From Metaphire vulgaris (lineage: Eukaryota; Annelida; Clitellata; Crassiclitellata; Megascolecidae): 64,000 bases of DNA. The position numbers and the translations under genes were made by a program. The stretch spans positions 9,514,273-9,578,272 of the forward strand of contig CM030834.1 in assembly GCA_018105865.1 (NCBI GenBank). Reading direction: 5' to 3'. Each line of letters opens with the position of its first letter. Position 1 is the stretch's first letter. Positions 52,545 through 63,840 of this stretch are shown piece by piece. The notes beneath the pieces are model-generated. The model saw only the letters and a list, made by a program, of their open reading frames with translations. It was not told where the DNA came from and did not search any database.

Positions 52545-53465
52545 GGTTTATATGATATATATGTATATATATGTATATATATACAATAGTATTTGTATAT
52601 ATATATGTATGTATATGGGTACGGGTATATATATGTACATTTTACGGGTACGGGTCGGGTATGGGTATAGCGCTATATGGTATATATATATATATATATA
52701 TATATGGGTATACCCGTTTTACCCGAAAAGTTATATTTTCATTTCTATGTACTATAGCAAATTAGCAATGCAGTAATAGAAAAATAATATTGAGTAAAGT
52801 GTATTAGTATAACTTGTACATCGTCCTCAGTTTGTCAGACAGCATGCATTTTACTTACTGAAAACATAAAGGAAATACAGATGACGTCATCTGACATCAT
52901 CAGTAATAAATCGTCCAGTGGTCAAAAGTCCGCTGACTCCTCCAATCGTCCAGTGACCAGAAAGTTCTTCTGGTAAAATCGTTTTGTGGTTTAACGTCCT
53001 GAGCTCTAATGCCTGCTCATAGATAAATGATATCTACTAAATAGTTTAAATAAGCCCTCATTCTATGTTTTAAAAGGCTCTCTGACTGATTATCCTGATT
53101 CCTAAGTACTAGATCTGCCCTAATTAAACATGTCTCTACTATTTACAATGAATAGTTATCCCAATCGTGTAGCCCCTATTTGTTTCTGTTGCCTCTCTAT
53201 AGTCTCTAATCCAACGGATAACGGGTTCACGGGTCCATGTACAGGAACTTGTAGTACTTGTACCCGTAAACGACACGAAAGGAAAGTACGGGTCCAAAAT
53301 CCAAATCAAAACTCCAAATTCCAAAATGTTTAAATTCGAAAGCTGGTACGGGTAGGGTTTCACGGGCTTCAATCAAGGGTAAACATTACATAGGGTAGGG
53401 TATAGCGCTAGCGGGTACGGGTAGGGTAGGGGTGAAAGTTTTTCCACGGGTAAGGGTATGCATTT
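52545..53465. repeat. Element rich in GGGTACGGGTA, with TA microsatellites
   Basis: Clusters of ACGGGTACGGGTA at 52615-52740 and 53218-53460. TCTATGTTTTAAAAGG and ACACGAAAGGAAAG each occur twice (52134/53064 and 52349/53274), suggesting two related halves. Confidence 0.5.
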
Positions 53466-55800
53466 TGCTGTAAACCACATCTCTATTTCCCAAACATTTT
53501 GGAACTGCGGACCACTTCAATGGGTTTGTAACGTGTCGCGACCCTCATAATATAAAAAAATGCATTACGCCATCTGGCTAACGTTGGTTGAAATGAATTT
53601 TCTAAGTTTTGAATAAATGTGAAAACAAAAGCTCTGATTCAATTCGAATTTAAAATGCGGCAAATATATTAGGCCTAATTATTCATACTTTTGCCAAATA
53701 AGACAAATGGGGAGAATTAAATAGAGACTGAGATTTCTTGAAAATTATCTCTTTAAAAATTTTTCCAGGAGCATACCTTTGTTACGCGTCTTAAAAATCC
53801 TGTGAGTTTAACAAAATCGCTTAACCACCAGGTTAAAGGCAGCCTATTCGAGAGATTCTCTGTTGTTATCGGAGTTTCAGAGCAAAATGGTCGAAATACG
53901 CTTTCCTTGCATTATTGCGAATTAAGATTAGTTTTTAAAAGTGCTATAGCCCAGGGTTTCTCAAACTTTTTGGAACTGTGCGACTCACTTTAGAGTTAGA
54001 GGCTTTGTAACATGCCTCGACCCTGCAAACTTATTGTCAACTAAGAATGAATAAAAGTTTCATAAAACACTAATCATTCTAATATAAACTAGGTATGGAG
54101 TATTGCAGGCGTATAAATTTATAATAAATAATAGTGAATGCATTTAATGCGCTACTAAATAAGATATACTACTCAGACACTGTGTTAGAAGATTGGAGTA
54201 GAGGAATTATAATACCAATATACAAGAGAAAAGGAGATAAAATGGACTGCAACAATTATCGAGGAATTACACTCCTGAGCATCCCAGGGAAGGTCTTATC
54301 TAAAGTACTCCAGAAGAGAACAAGTGCTTATGTGGAAGAGGTACTTGGAGGGGGAGCAAGCAGGATTTCGACCGGGAAGAAGCACAGTTGATCAGTTATT
54401 TAATACTATTAGACAAATTTTTGCAAAATCTGTTGAGACTAACAATACATGCTACATTAACTTTATTGACTACAAACAAGCTTTTGATTCATTGTGTCAC
54501 GATGGGCTGTGGCAAGCGATGAGAAATTTCAGAATTGAAGAAAAATTAATAAACCTAATCCGAACGGTTTATAGAAAAGTAGAAACGATGTGAGGGTGAA
54601 ACATGACCTAACAGAATGATTCAAGACAGAAGTAGGAACAAGACAGGGGTGTATTCTTTCGCCAATTTTTGAGGCCATATACAAAATAGCAACCAAAGAC
54701 TTAAACATTGGTGCAAAGTGCTAAGGAAAAATATTTCTAATCTAAAGTTTGCAAACTTTGCAGATGACGTCATCTTGCTTGCATAATCCCGGAAAGATCT
54801 ACAAAAACTGACAAAGTCAATATCACGAGCCAAAGATTCGGCCTTACGATAAACGCAGCAAAAACTAAAACCATGGCGGCCAGCAAAACAGGAGAAAAGA
54901 TGATGAAGATGAAGAAGACTCTTCTTTCTTTCTATAGAAAGTACAGAAATTGAACAGGTCAAAGGCTTTACATATGTAGGAGGACAAATAACAAGTAGGC
55001 GAATGGAAGCCACCATGAAGACATCAAACAGAAAATAGCAAAAGCATTATAAACAATGGGAAGACTGAAACGCATCTGGAAGTCTAAAGAAATCAAAATA
55101 AGCACCAAAATCCAAATCTACAATACCGTTGTCATTCCACAAATACTATATGGATATGAAACCTGAGTCACAAAAAGAGAAGTTGAAAAACGACTACTCG
55201 TTGCAGAAATGAGCTGCATAAGAAGGACTCTTGGAGTTAGCAGACTTCAAAAACTTAGAAATGAAGATATAGGGCAGCGGATTGGGCTAAAAAATACCAT
55301 CATGGACAAACTCAAAAAAGGAAGCTAACGTGTTATGGACACGTAAATAGGATGGAGGCAGAGCTGTACAAAGGGCGGTGCCCTACAAAAAAGGCACAGG
55401 GCGCAAGACATCATTCAAAAAATTTAATTTACTTTTCTTTCTGTCCTCGTTGAAACAAATTTGCGCCCTCTAAACTTAAATTATCTTACAGTCTAATAAT
55501 GTTCTAACAGACGAAAATTGTGGTCATGCAGCTGGAGCATTACTGTAATCGCTGTATTCGGCCGCCCTTTGACCGTAAATATTTAGTTTCAAAATCGCCT
55601 CGGCAGGACCTGCATGCATCTTACAAAATCCGAAACCAAGTACGCACCCTGGATGGTGGTCACGGTCTCAAGAAGCTGACCCGGGGGAGGGGGTTGATAG
55701 CAGGTGGTTGAAGAATCTCCTATCAGTTCGTGCTAGTATGCTTGTGAAGTCCTTCGGCGTGTCTTCCAAAATACTTTTGTAGGAGGAGCCTGAATTGCAT

Positions 55801-55878
55801 CTGCAGGGCATCTCTCAGGTCGATGACAAAAGGTCAAATTCAGAATTTGACCTTTGACCTGAGAGGTCGCGCCTGCAG
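55801..55878. repeat. 78-bp imperfect palindrome with a DR1 motif
   Basis: The left arm from CTGCAGG to AAGGTCAAATT pairs with the right arm AATTTGACCTTTGACCTGAG to CCTGCAG. The right arm contains TGACCTTTGACCT, a perfect direct repeat of the nuclear-receptor half-site with one-base spacing. Confidence 0.7.
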
Positions 55879-56282
55879 TCTTTAGACGTTCTTTGTACAA
55901 TATATGTGCCACCAGAGCAAGCTCGGATAGTGATAGTAGGCAAAGAAGTAGACAAACTTTGTTACAGCTTGATAGAGATGTTCTAATATTTTTTGCTAAT
56001 AATAATCTTAACTCTAAACAAATTGAGTTCTTTGAAAAAACCTATCCGGGGAGCTTTCAAAAAATTGCTTGAGCGTGAAAAGAAAACCGAAACATCAGTG
56101 GGCGAAATGGTTAACTGGGCTTCTAAAAATCTAATTCACATTCAAAATTTCTCGAAAGATTAGACTTTGAGGTTCCAAAGGTAACAATGAAATCATTGAA
56201 AATGACATTCATGGAGGCGAACCAACTGTAGCTGCAACAGTCACGACTGAAGACATTGTGTTAGGGCTGCCGGTGTCAAGTC

Positions 56283-56460
56283 CAGTGGCGTAGCCAGGAT
56301 TTCCGGAAGGGGGTTTTGAAAAAAATTCGTCGATGACCGCCAAGGGGGATTTTCACCCCAAAAGTCGCCAAAAATCGCCTAAAAATAAAAATTGCATGGA
56401 AATACATAAAAAAATGTTGGTCCAAGGGGGCAGCCCCAACCTCTCGTGGCTACGCCACTG
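56283..56460. mobile_element. hAT-type MITE inside the nested transposon block
   Basis: Ends CAGTGGCGTAGCCAGGATTT and GTGGCTACGCCACTG; flanks gtcaagtc and gtcaaaat share their first five bases. Interior resembles 40515-40802. Confidence 0.75.
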
Positions 56461-57241
56461 GTCAAAATGGATAGGCCGAACGAAATTCCTGCCCTATTTT
56501 CAAATTCACAGCAGATAAAATGGCAAAAAGAAAAGAAATTAAAGACAAACTGACGTTCAAATTTGTTGTAAAATGTTACAATTGCAATGGAGGTAAGTAA
56601 GCAAGTGATTTTTACTGCTTATTAGCATTTCATGACTTATTTATGAAGTGAGAAGAACCTTTAGGAAATACACATAAAATGCAAAATGGTTGAATTATTA
56701 GTTATATCAATGTCTTGTATAGGTCTTATAGGCGCGCCTATTATTGCATGTCATATTGCAATAATATTTATCTAGGTAACAAAATTTGTTGAGGGTGGGG
56801 CGAAATTCATGCTTGGCAGTAGGCTCTGGAAGGGCAGACTTCCCAAAAAGCACTCTACACATACAACGAAGGTAAAAAAAGGAAGAGGCAGGCGTAGACA
56901 AAATGGATAGACAACATAAAAGACGATTCAAAAGAAATACAAATGACAATTGTTGAAGGAAGAACACTAACATTTTGACAAAAAACCTGGAAATGTTTTC
57001 TGACTAGCTATTGCCACTAATGAGTTGGCAGAGAACAATTATGATGATGATGATGATGATTATGATGATGATGATGATGACATTTCTTAAAACCTAAGTC
57101 TACTTAATTGCAACTTCCAAGGCTTGTGGCAGTGTGGTATTGGTTAGAAAATTACACTTTGAATCTAATTTCGCGCTACCCCGCGACCCACTAGACTGAG
57201 CCCTGCGACCCACATTTGGGTCGCGACCCACAGTTTAGGAA

Positions 57242-58135
57242 ACACTGCTTTAAGCTATCAAACTCGTATTGCACACAGGTCGGATAGGGAAAAATTCTCC
57301 CCCTTCCGCCCCCAAATCTTAGATTCTCACCAAAATTAGCAATAATTTATGAGCTAAGTTAATTACTAACAGATCTTTCCCTGGAATGCCATAAATCCTC
57401 CATGGCAGATGTATGCAACGCTGGATGAAACCCCCTTGAATTATAGAATTGGAGCCGTTACTCACGAGGACAACAAGTAATATGAATGTGAATGTGATTC
57501 ATGACGACGCATACAGCAATGTCCATTTCTTTAACAAGTTGCCTAATGACTAACGACACTTCAGTGAAGTATGAATGTTGGTGCACTATAATTCCACCCA
57601 AAATTTTCTTTGGTCTCAAGAGGGCAAATGCTCAGGGGCCCGGCGATCTGTAGGGGGGCCGGGCGGGTCGGCAGTTAGGGTTAGGTTACGGTTGAAGACG
57701 CAGGAGCGTTTGGGGTCGCCCGTCAACAAAGGCACCAGACAAGCTTTAAGTTTTAACTGCCTCCTGGAAAGTGACAAGCAAAAAAAGATCGTCGCCACTT
57801 TAGGGGCCCAATGACTGTTCTGCTCAGGAGCCCGGAATTTCTCTCGGCAGTCCTGATCCTCTTAAATTAAATTCTGGTAACGACGAAATACAGATTCAGT
57901 GCATTATATAAATTGCTTAAAATTATGGATATCCTACCAATACTTAATAATTAACATAGAAAACTCTTGAATAAGTGTTGCATGGTTAATTCAATGTGTC
58001 TTAGCTGTGATGATGTTAGTAAATTTACACTAGGAAATCAATAGTTAAAACTGTCTTGGTAGGCATAATTAGTTTGCTTTTATTAAATAGGATTGTTTTA
58101 CATAAGAATGATATAGATTTGACGTATCGGTTCAT
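57242..58135. other. 3' flank of HYKK; GC-rich repeat remnant
   Basis: 57630-57815 has CAGGGGCCCGGCG and GGGGGGCCGGGCGGG followed by a shared-motif variant, probably a decayed MITE. Confidence 0.45.
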
Positions 58136-58644
58136 TTATTGACGATTCGCATCGATAATGATTCGCCATCTGTCGTAAAGCTGGTATTTCGGAGTTGTCC
58201 AGAAGGTATTCAGCTGAGTCCATCCATTCTTGGAGCTCGTAAGCAGATATTCGTTTGTCGGGTTGAGCGAGTACATGTAGGCTCCCATTGTCAGCGACTG
58301 GGCATAACGAGACGCCACGCAGACCTTCAGCGCCTCGAATTCTGCTTCATTTAGGGTACGACCTTCAACCGACATGTATCCAGCCAGAATGTAACCACCG
58401 GCGTCCAAAAAGTCGACGACCCTGCTGTCGAGCATCGCGTACATGATCAGAATCGCAACGTCGTAGAGATAAAAGGAAAAGGCGGTATGTGCGAAATCAA
58501 GGATCCCGCAGATTTCATGTTCGCTCTGGTCACTGGAAGCGTTTTCGACTCCTGGCTTACGTGATGCTGAGGAGTCGTCGCTTTCTGGCAGACTGACTTT
58601 TCTTACTAAGATATTTTGCTCGTTGAAATCGCCGTGAATTACGC
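58136..58644 (-). CDS. HYKK: HYKK last exon with catalytic motifs
   Basis: 509 bp; acceptor attgtcag. Two bases plus 168 codons and a stop. Contains HGDFNEQN (catalytic loop), GILDF (metal binding), DVAILIMYAMLDSR, and MGAYMYSLNPTNEYLLTSSK with NGW near the end. It needs one base from the preceding exon to read Gly-Val-Ile-His. Confidence 0.9.
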
Positions 58645-61559
58645 CTGACAATTAATTTTCAAAATTAATGACGGCCAATTTACGAAACAGTTTATGCCAA
58701 TAAATCAGAAGCAATTCTATCGTAAATATGGATCGTAGCACGACTTCAATATGATTGCGGTAGGCCGGTGGTAGGAAAACACACACAGGCCTAGCGAACA
58801 TTTGATGAAAACAGTCTTGTACAAGACTTGATTTATTATATGTACGCACACCATTGAGTCGTTAAGTTTGCTCCAATGCGAGTTCAAAGAACGAGTATGG
58901 GTAAAGTTGACTATAGGCACAAATGAGACGCGTAGCATCATTTCAATTGTGAGCACCATAAAGATTGCCCTCTGGTATTATTCAATTCTATTTGTAGGCT
59001 TACTCGGTCCAATTATAACCATTTAATTTGGCTAACAATCCTGTAGCCTGTATACATTATATACTCTATCACATTATACTAGTGCTCTCATTCAATTGCT
59101 GAAAAATCGAGCCTTGACTTAATAGAATTGTCTGGGTATAGTGGCGTAGCGAGGCAAAGTGCCGCCAGGGGCGAGAAAAAAGTGCCGCCTCCGAAAATTT
59201 CCTGACAAGCAAAAAAACGCTATTAAAAAAACTTATCAAAATTCAAAAATTCGAAAATCTCAAAAATGCCGCCTCTAGGGGAAATGCCGCCCGGGGCGGA
59301 TCGCCCCCACTGCCCCCTCGCTACGCCACTGTCTGAGTACAGACTAGTCGAGTCGTGAACTTAGATGTGATATCTAACTTATTCAACGTGTTTTGCTTAA
59401 TATCAATCTGTTCGTGGCACAGGCTGTTCCTGTTCCTGCCAAAGCAACTGGTATTCCGCAAATTTCAATATACAGTAAATAATTATGACTGTCGTCAAGG
59501 CTCCTCGCAATAATTATGGCTTGTCTGCCGTGGATAACGGCATATCACAACACTTATCTTCTTAAATTGGTCAGCTGCATACGACAAAATAAGATCGCTT
59601 GGTGTAACGGAACCCTTCTGTTAATGGACATTTGCTGCGAAACACCGATCATTCTATATGGGCATGTTTTCAATTTATAGAAAAGACACGATGCTTTGGC
59701 AGACGCTTATTCATGTAGGCCTTAACAGACTCTTTAAGTTATTTTTTGCGTGCAAATTCTTCGGTGCAAATGTTGTAAAATTATCGGAAGTTTTGAATTA
59801 GACATGTTTAGCTTACAATTTGCATGTATGTGCAATAATTCACCGGCCAACAGTGAAAATGTTGCCGGTTTAAAAAGGACATAATCTGTAGTATTTTGTT
59901 GTCCCTCGAGATGCTCCCGAACAGTTGTACAAGATATATAGGCAAAGAAATTTAAGACATAGTCTATAGCTTGATTTTTACAGGCGTTAATCATAGGCCT
60001 ATTATATTATTACAATTGTCATGCATTAGTGTAATAAATATTAATTGCAGATTACAGAAAAACTAAAGCCAATTTGGCATTTTGATTGTCATATTCATGT
60101 TCAGCACAAAAATTTAATATAAAACGATTATTTTCCTTTAAGTAACATGACTTTGTAAAAAAATAAGTTCTCCAGTGTAATAGAGACTAACAACTAGGCT
60201 ATTTTATATCACCAATTAACAGGTTTTGGGCCATTGCTAAAATGCACAACAAGGCATTCTACAATAAGAAAAACAGAAAACCAGGTTAAATGCCTTAAAA
60301 TTATAATGTGACGAGTTCTTTTGCGTCTTGCTACTGCAAATTCTTTTGATATTTGGCTCAATGTTGTATAACTGTAATCGTATAGGCCCTATTTGCAGCT
60401 GCATGTCATTATATTATGATAAGATCGCCTTTAACCCCTTAACTGGGTATTTAACTGTAACTCAATGTAAAATGGATGGATACATCCGGGGTCCCCAGTT
60501 AAGGGGTTAAGACTGACTTTAATTTGTGTTGCAATAAAAAAACCGGACTGTCCAGCTACAATGTAAAAATGTGGTAATGCTGGGAAAATGCTTTGAATTT
60601 GCTGTAATTAAGCTATACGTCTGTGGTATTATATCGGGAATGCAGTCATTAAGGTTTTTCTTCAAAATTTCAACTTTCAAAAGTGAAGGTTTAATGAAAA
60701 ACTTAAATGGCTGCATTAGTTATGTAATCCGCGGAGGTGCACCACAATCATTACATTGCCACAACATTATGAACCGGGGGTTGTCATCAACAGGGGCGTA
60801 GCCAGGAATTTGATTTGGGAGGGTATAACTATTTTGGGTGGGTATAAATCTTAACTATAAACCACATAAACCATATAAACCACATATAACCACATGTAAA
60901 TCACATAAAAAACTTTAAGGTAGACTGATTTGGGAGAGGGGTATATATACCGATATACCCCCCCCCATTCGCTACGCCTCTGGTTGTCAAAATGTTTCCA
61001 TTCAGACAAGATGGGTCAATCTGTAGAATATAGATTCAAACTATTTTTTTAGTTTCATGTGGAACTCTTGTATCTTCTTCTTGGAACTTTCTGTCCGCGC
61101 AACGGAACTCTGTGTTCCGATGAACACACTTTGGGAAACTGCAATGAATTATGGAATCTATCTCGATCAAACATGGTTTGAGATATCGGGTATTGCTTTG
61201 GAATGGTTTAACTTTAAAATATACCTTCAGAATCACGCACAGTCTGTTCTTGGCTATGACCTTTATGCACTTTATGTACGATGACATTTGATTCGCAGTT
61301 TTCAGATTTCTCTATTGACTACCATTTCTACTGTAGGCCTATGTTGATGATACACAGCCGCTCTGAGTTATGTGGACCATAGTGCTGTTGCTGCCACACT
61401 GTACTTGAAGAAATCTTTGGGAATATATGCGAGACTTGGAAAAGTTAAATAATGGTGGCGAATATTACAATATTCATTTGACAGATGAGCAGCCAACCAA
61501 ACATTTCCATTTCCAGCCAAAAACTGAATTATGTGTATTCAAAAGCGCGTTAGGCTATA

Positions 61560-61631
<72 letters not shown>

Positions 61632-63675
61632 TTCTGAAACCTGTTTTTCTTTGGAACGACTTCCTGAATGAACGCTTCGACGATGTCTTCGATGAGTTTT
61701 CGCTTATCGTGATCGCCGATGGCCGACGTGAAGCCGAGCAGCTGGGGAACACTGTCCAAGCACCAGATAATCTGAAACTGCTCCAATGCAGGGTGACTGA
61801 AACCCTACCCAACAAAGTTTCAAAAGAAATTGCGTTATTTTGAGAATGCATGCATCTATTGGAGCAATGTATAATAGTCTCTCTGTCAAACGCTGTCTGC
61901 CAGAGCCTTTTAAAAGAAAATTGATCACTGCACTAGACTAAAAAAAATTGTGGACATCCGCGTAAAAAAATAAGCGAAAAAAGTCGTCCAGAAAATTTAT
62001 CACCGCACAAAGCACAGAAGATTGTCATTTTAACACTGAACATATTCAGTTTATCAATGCACATCTTGCGTATCACTGCACGTTAGAACAGACCCTGCTG
62101 TCTGCTTAAATGTCTCCAGTATCGAGATTGATTCTAGAGCTGTACCGATTAATCGGCAATATTCACAATCGGACCGATTATTAGGACAATCGGAACAATC
62201 GGTAATCGGGTGCCAGTCTGGTGCCGATACCGATTAATCGGTAACACTTGTTTTCTGGCCGATTATTACGATAATTGAAACAATCGGTTATAAATTACAA
62301 TGTGAACATAGAAATTTAAAAATTGACATAATAAGTATTGATAGCAAAATCATTATTCATTAATGATCAAGCACACATTATGCATTGAATCTCTTGGCAA
62401 ACCTCGAATTGAACCTGCATACGGAGGGCATGTGCATTTACGCTACACTTTTATGGCAAATTTGATTGCATGATCATTAAAAACGCCTGATTTGGAGAAT
62501 TCGACAGATAATCGGTATCGGCAAAACAATCGGTTGTCTAACAATCGGAACAATCGGTAATCGGAACAATCGGCAAAATGTGCAATCGGTACAGCTCTAA
62601 TTGATTCAATAATAAAGATCTGTTTCTGACTTTATGCATGAGTCAATTGAGTAGCAGAGGTTTTCTCGGTCCATTTCGATGACAAAATTCTCTGTTTGGA
62701 CTTTTTGGCAAATTTTGAGATTGATTAATATTGACGTTGACCTTGCGTTTTGCCGAGGGTGATTTCGATTTGATAAAACGATTTTGTATTGTATTGTATT
62801 TTAGTCATCTCTTGACAATTTGCATAGCGACACCTTTTATTGCGGGAAACTAAAGTCAATGACATCTGTGCAGAAGAGTGTGAGATGACTTAGCGCATTT
62901 GTGTGTCTTGAGAACTTCCTGAGTGATGTCAGAATAGTCTGATTTTCTTATAGGCTTATACTATTTGAGAGGCAGACAGACAGACAGAAACAGGGAGAGA
63001 CAAAGAGAGAGACAGAAAGACAGACAGACAGAGACAGGGAGAGATAGGGAGAAGATAAAGAGTGAGTGAAACACACAGAGAACGAGACATATATGTAGAT
63101 ATATGTAGATATATAGAGTGATTGAGTGATTGATTGAGTGAGTGAAGTGAGTGAGTGTCAGTGAGTGAGTGAGTGTAACTTGATAGATCCTTGACATCAA
63201 CCGCTCACTGAAAACCAGCTCGTGAACCCGGAACTACTTGCCGAATGGCTTTGGAAGAGCGGGGTGCATTTCATCGCTAAGCTGCTCAGCTGAGTCAGCT
63301 CAGTTATCCTGTTGCATGACTATCGAATATCGCAACGCAGATAACGTTCACATCGCCCAAACTCTCCACTCTACGAAATTTCTAATAATTGAAGATTGTC
63401 GTCTAGATGCCCCGTAGCACTATACTGTCTACGGCTATGTTACACAAGGAAATGGAGTCTAAAACGTGTAAGAAATGTTAGTATATACACTGTAGGCCAT
63501 GATACTTCTATGACTTTAGCCCAGGTCAATACCTCTATGGCTCTTTGTAGAGAGCAGATATAGCGGCCAAGAGATAGAAGAAGCTGCGGAGTGTATGGCG
63601 CTTCCACCAATAGACGTCCAGGAACAAAGATCAAAAGGCGAACCAAGTGACGACCATGACGAATGGCGCCGGATT
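58136..63675 (-). CDS. HYKK: Hydroxylysine kinase (AGPHD1), C-terminal three exons; 5' part outside the window
   Basis: Exons 63533-63675, 61628-61804 and 58136-58644. HYKK phosphorylates 5-hydroxylysine with GTP during lysine catabolism and has the aminoglycoside-phosphotransferase/choline-kinase fold. The exons read HLVRLLIFVPGRLLVEAPYT and on to LQRAIE; then GFSHPALEQFQIIWCLDSVP to NRFQKK; then GVIHGDFNEQNILV with the catalytic HxDxxxxN motif, GILDF with the metal-binding Asp, and GAYMYSLNPTNEYLL. A Ser/Asp-rich insert of about 25 residues lies between the catalytic and metal motifs. The first two exons join in phase 0 (LQRAIE-GFSHP matches the family exactly). The join to the last exon is one base out of phase. 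The N-terminal nucleotide-binding part must lie beyond 64000. Confidence 0.88.
59139..59331. mobile_element. hAT-type MITE in HYKK intron
   Basis: Ends TAGTGGCGTAGCGAGG and CCTCGCTACGCCACTG; target duplication tctgggta/tctgagta, 7 of 8. Carries the shared internal motif at 59202. Confidence 0.85.
60431..60510. mobile_element. 80-bp piggyBac-like MITE, copy 2
   Basis: Perfect 17-bp terminal inverted repeat TTAACCCCTTAACTGGG bordered by TTAA; 77 of 80 bases match copy 1. Confidence 0.72.
60791..60982. mobile_element. hAT-type MITE in HYKK intron
   Basis: Ends CAGGGGCGTAGCCAGG and TTCGCTACGCCTCTG; target duplication gtcatcaa/gttgtcaa, 6 of 8. Confidence 0.78.
61558..61627. repeat. (TA)n microsatellite at a HYKK splice donor
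   Basis: About 34 TA units; the coding-strand GT of the donor is the first dinucleotide of the tract. Confidence 0.95.
61628..61804 (-). CDS. HYKK: HYKK internal exon
   Basis: 177 bp, 59 codons, phase 0 at both ends as read. The acceptor is tgggtag; a second AG a few bases downstream (tttcag) would lose the Gly-Phe-Ser that aligns with the family Phe-x-His-Pro. The donor AAAAAG|GTATAT is the first unit of a (TA)n microsatellite that fills the start of the intron. Confidence 0.85.
61915..62100. repeat. Dispersed repeat with ATCACTGCAC motifs
   Basis: About 185 bp with four TATCACTGCAC-like segments, ending in ACAGACCCTGCTGTCT. A second copy flanks the MITE at 33974-34440, which shows the insertion point exactly. 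Confidence 0.65.
62135..62599. mobile_element. hAT-type MITE with many AATCGG repeats
   Basis: Ends TAGAGCTGTACCGATTAATC and AATCGGTACAGCTCTA; perfect 8-bp target duplication attgattc at 62127-62134 and 62600-62607. Both ends carry clusters of ACAATCGG/CCGATT repeats, probable transposase-binding sites. Confidence 0.9.
62970..63182. repeat. GACA/GAGA then GTGA/TGAG simple repeats
   Basis: Purine-rich units pass into GAGTGAGTGA units; no gene seen. Confidence 0.85.
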
Positions 63676-63840
63676 CTGAAACAAGGAATTTGACGAATGG
63701 CGAATTACTATAAACAATTATAATAACGAAATTATTATGTGAGAAATCTTAATTATAGCCTAGGCTATGGCGCGCAATCGCCTTGCGAGGATTTTCTCGA
63801 ACCGTTTTAGACTCCATTTCCTTGTGTAACATAGCCGTAG
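63429..63840. repeat. Perfect 38-bp inverted repeat around a HYKK exon
   Basis: 63429-63466 and 63803-63840 are exact reverse complements (38 of 38). The spacer of 336 bp contains the 143-bp HYKK exon. Confidence 0.95.
63533..63675 (-). CDS. HYKK: HYKK internal exon
   Basis: 143 bp; acceptor tgtttcag, donor GAG|GTATTG; two leading bases complete a codon from an exon outside the window. Encodes SGAIRHGRHLVRLLIFVPGR then LLVEAPYTPQLLLSLGRYIC and SLQRAIE. It lies between two perfect 38-bp inverted repeats (63429-63466 and 63803-63840). Confidence 0.88.

Larger units (their letters stand above)
54120..57082 (+). mobile_element. 5'-truncated, interrupted LINE copy
   Basis: Reverse transcriptase fragments run from 54134 (LEDWSRGIIIPIYKRKGDKM, NNYRGITLLSIPGKVL) through EQAGFRPGRSTVDQLF, DYKQAFDSL and FADDV near 54765, to CIRRTLGVSRLQKLRNEDI near 55260. 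The C-terminal end of the same ORF (TKWIDNIKDDSKEIQMTIVE) appears only near 56900-56960, so 55.38-56.83 kb is a later insertion. The copy ends in a (GAT)n tail at 57040-57082, as some LINE clades do. It is frameshifted and dead. Confidence 0.75.
53489..57241. mobile_element. hAT-type element family A, copy 2, split by a LINE
   Basis: 53489-54118 and 57087-57241 align with successive parts of copy 1 (for example AACTGCGGACCACTTCA, GCCATCTGGCTAACGTTGG, CTTAAAACCTAAG and GGGTCGCGACCCACAGTTT). The intervening 3 kb is a LINE insertion that itself carries later insertions. Confidence 0.8.

Noticed and set aside
61550..61851. Ile-Tyr repeat ORFs
   Set aside because: (TA)n translation; only the HYKK exon portion is real.
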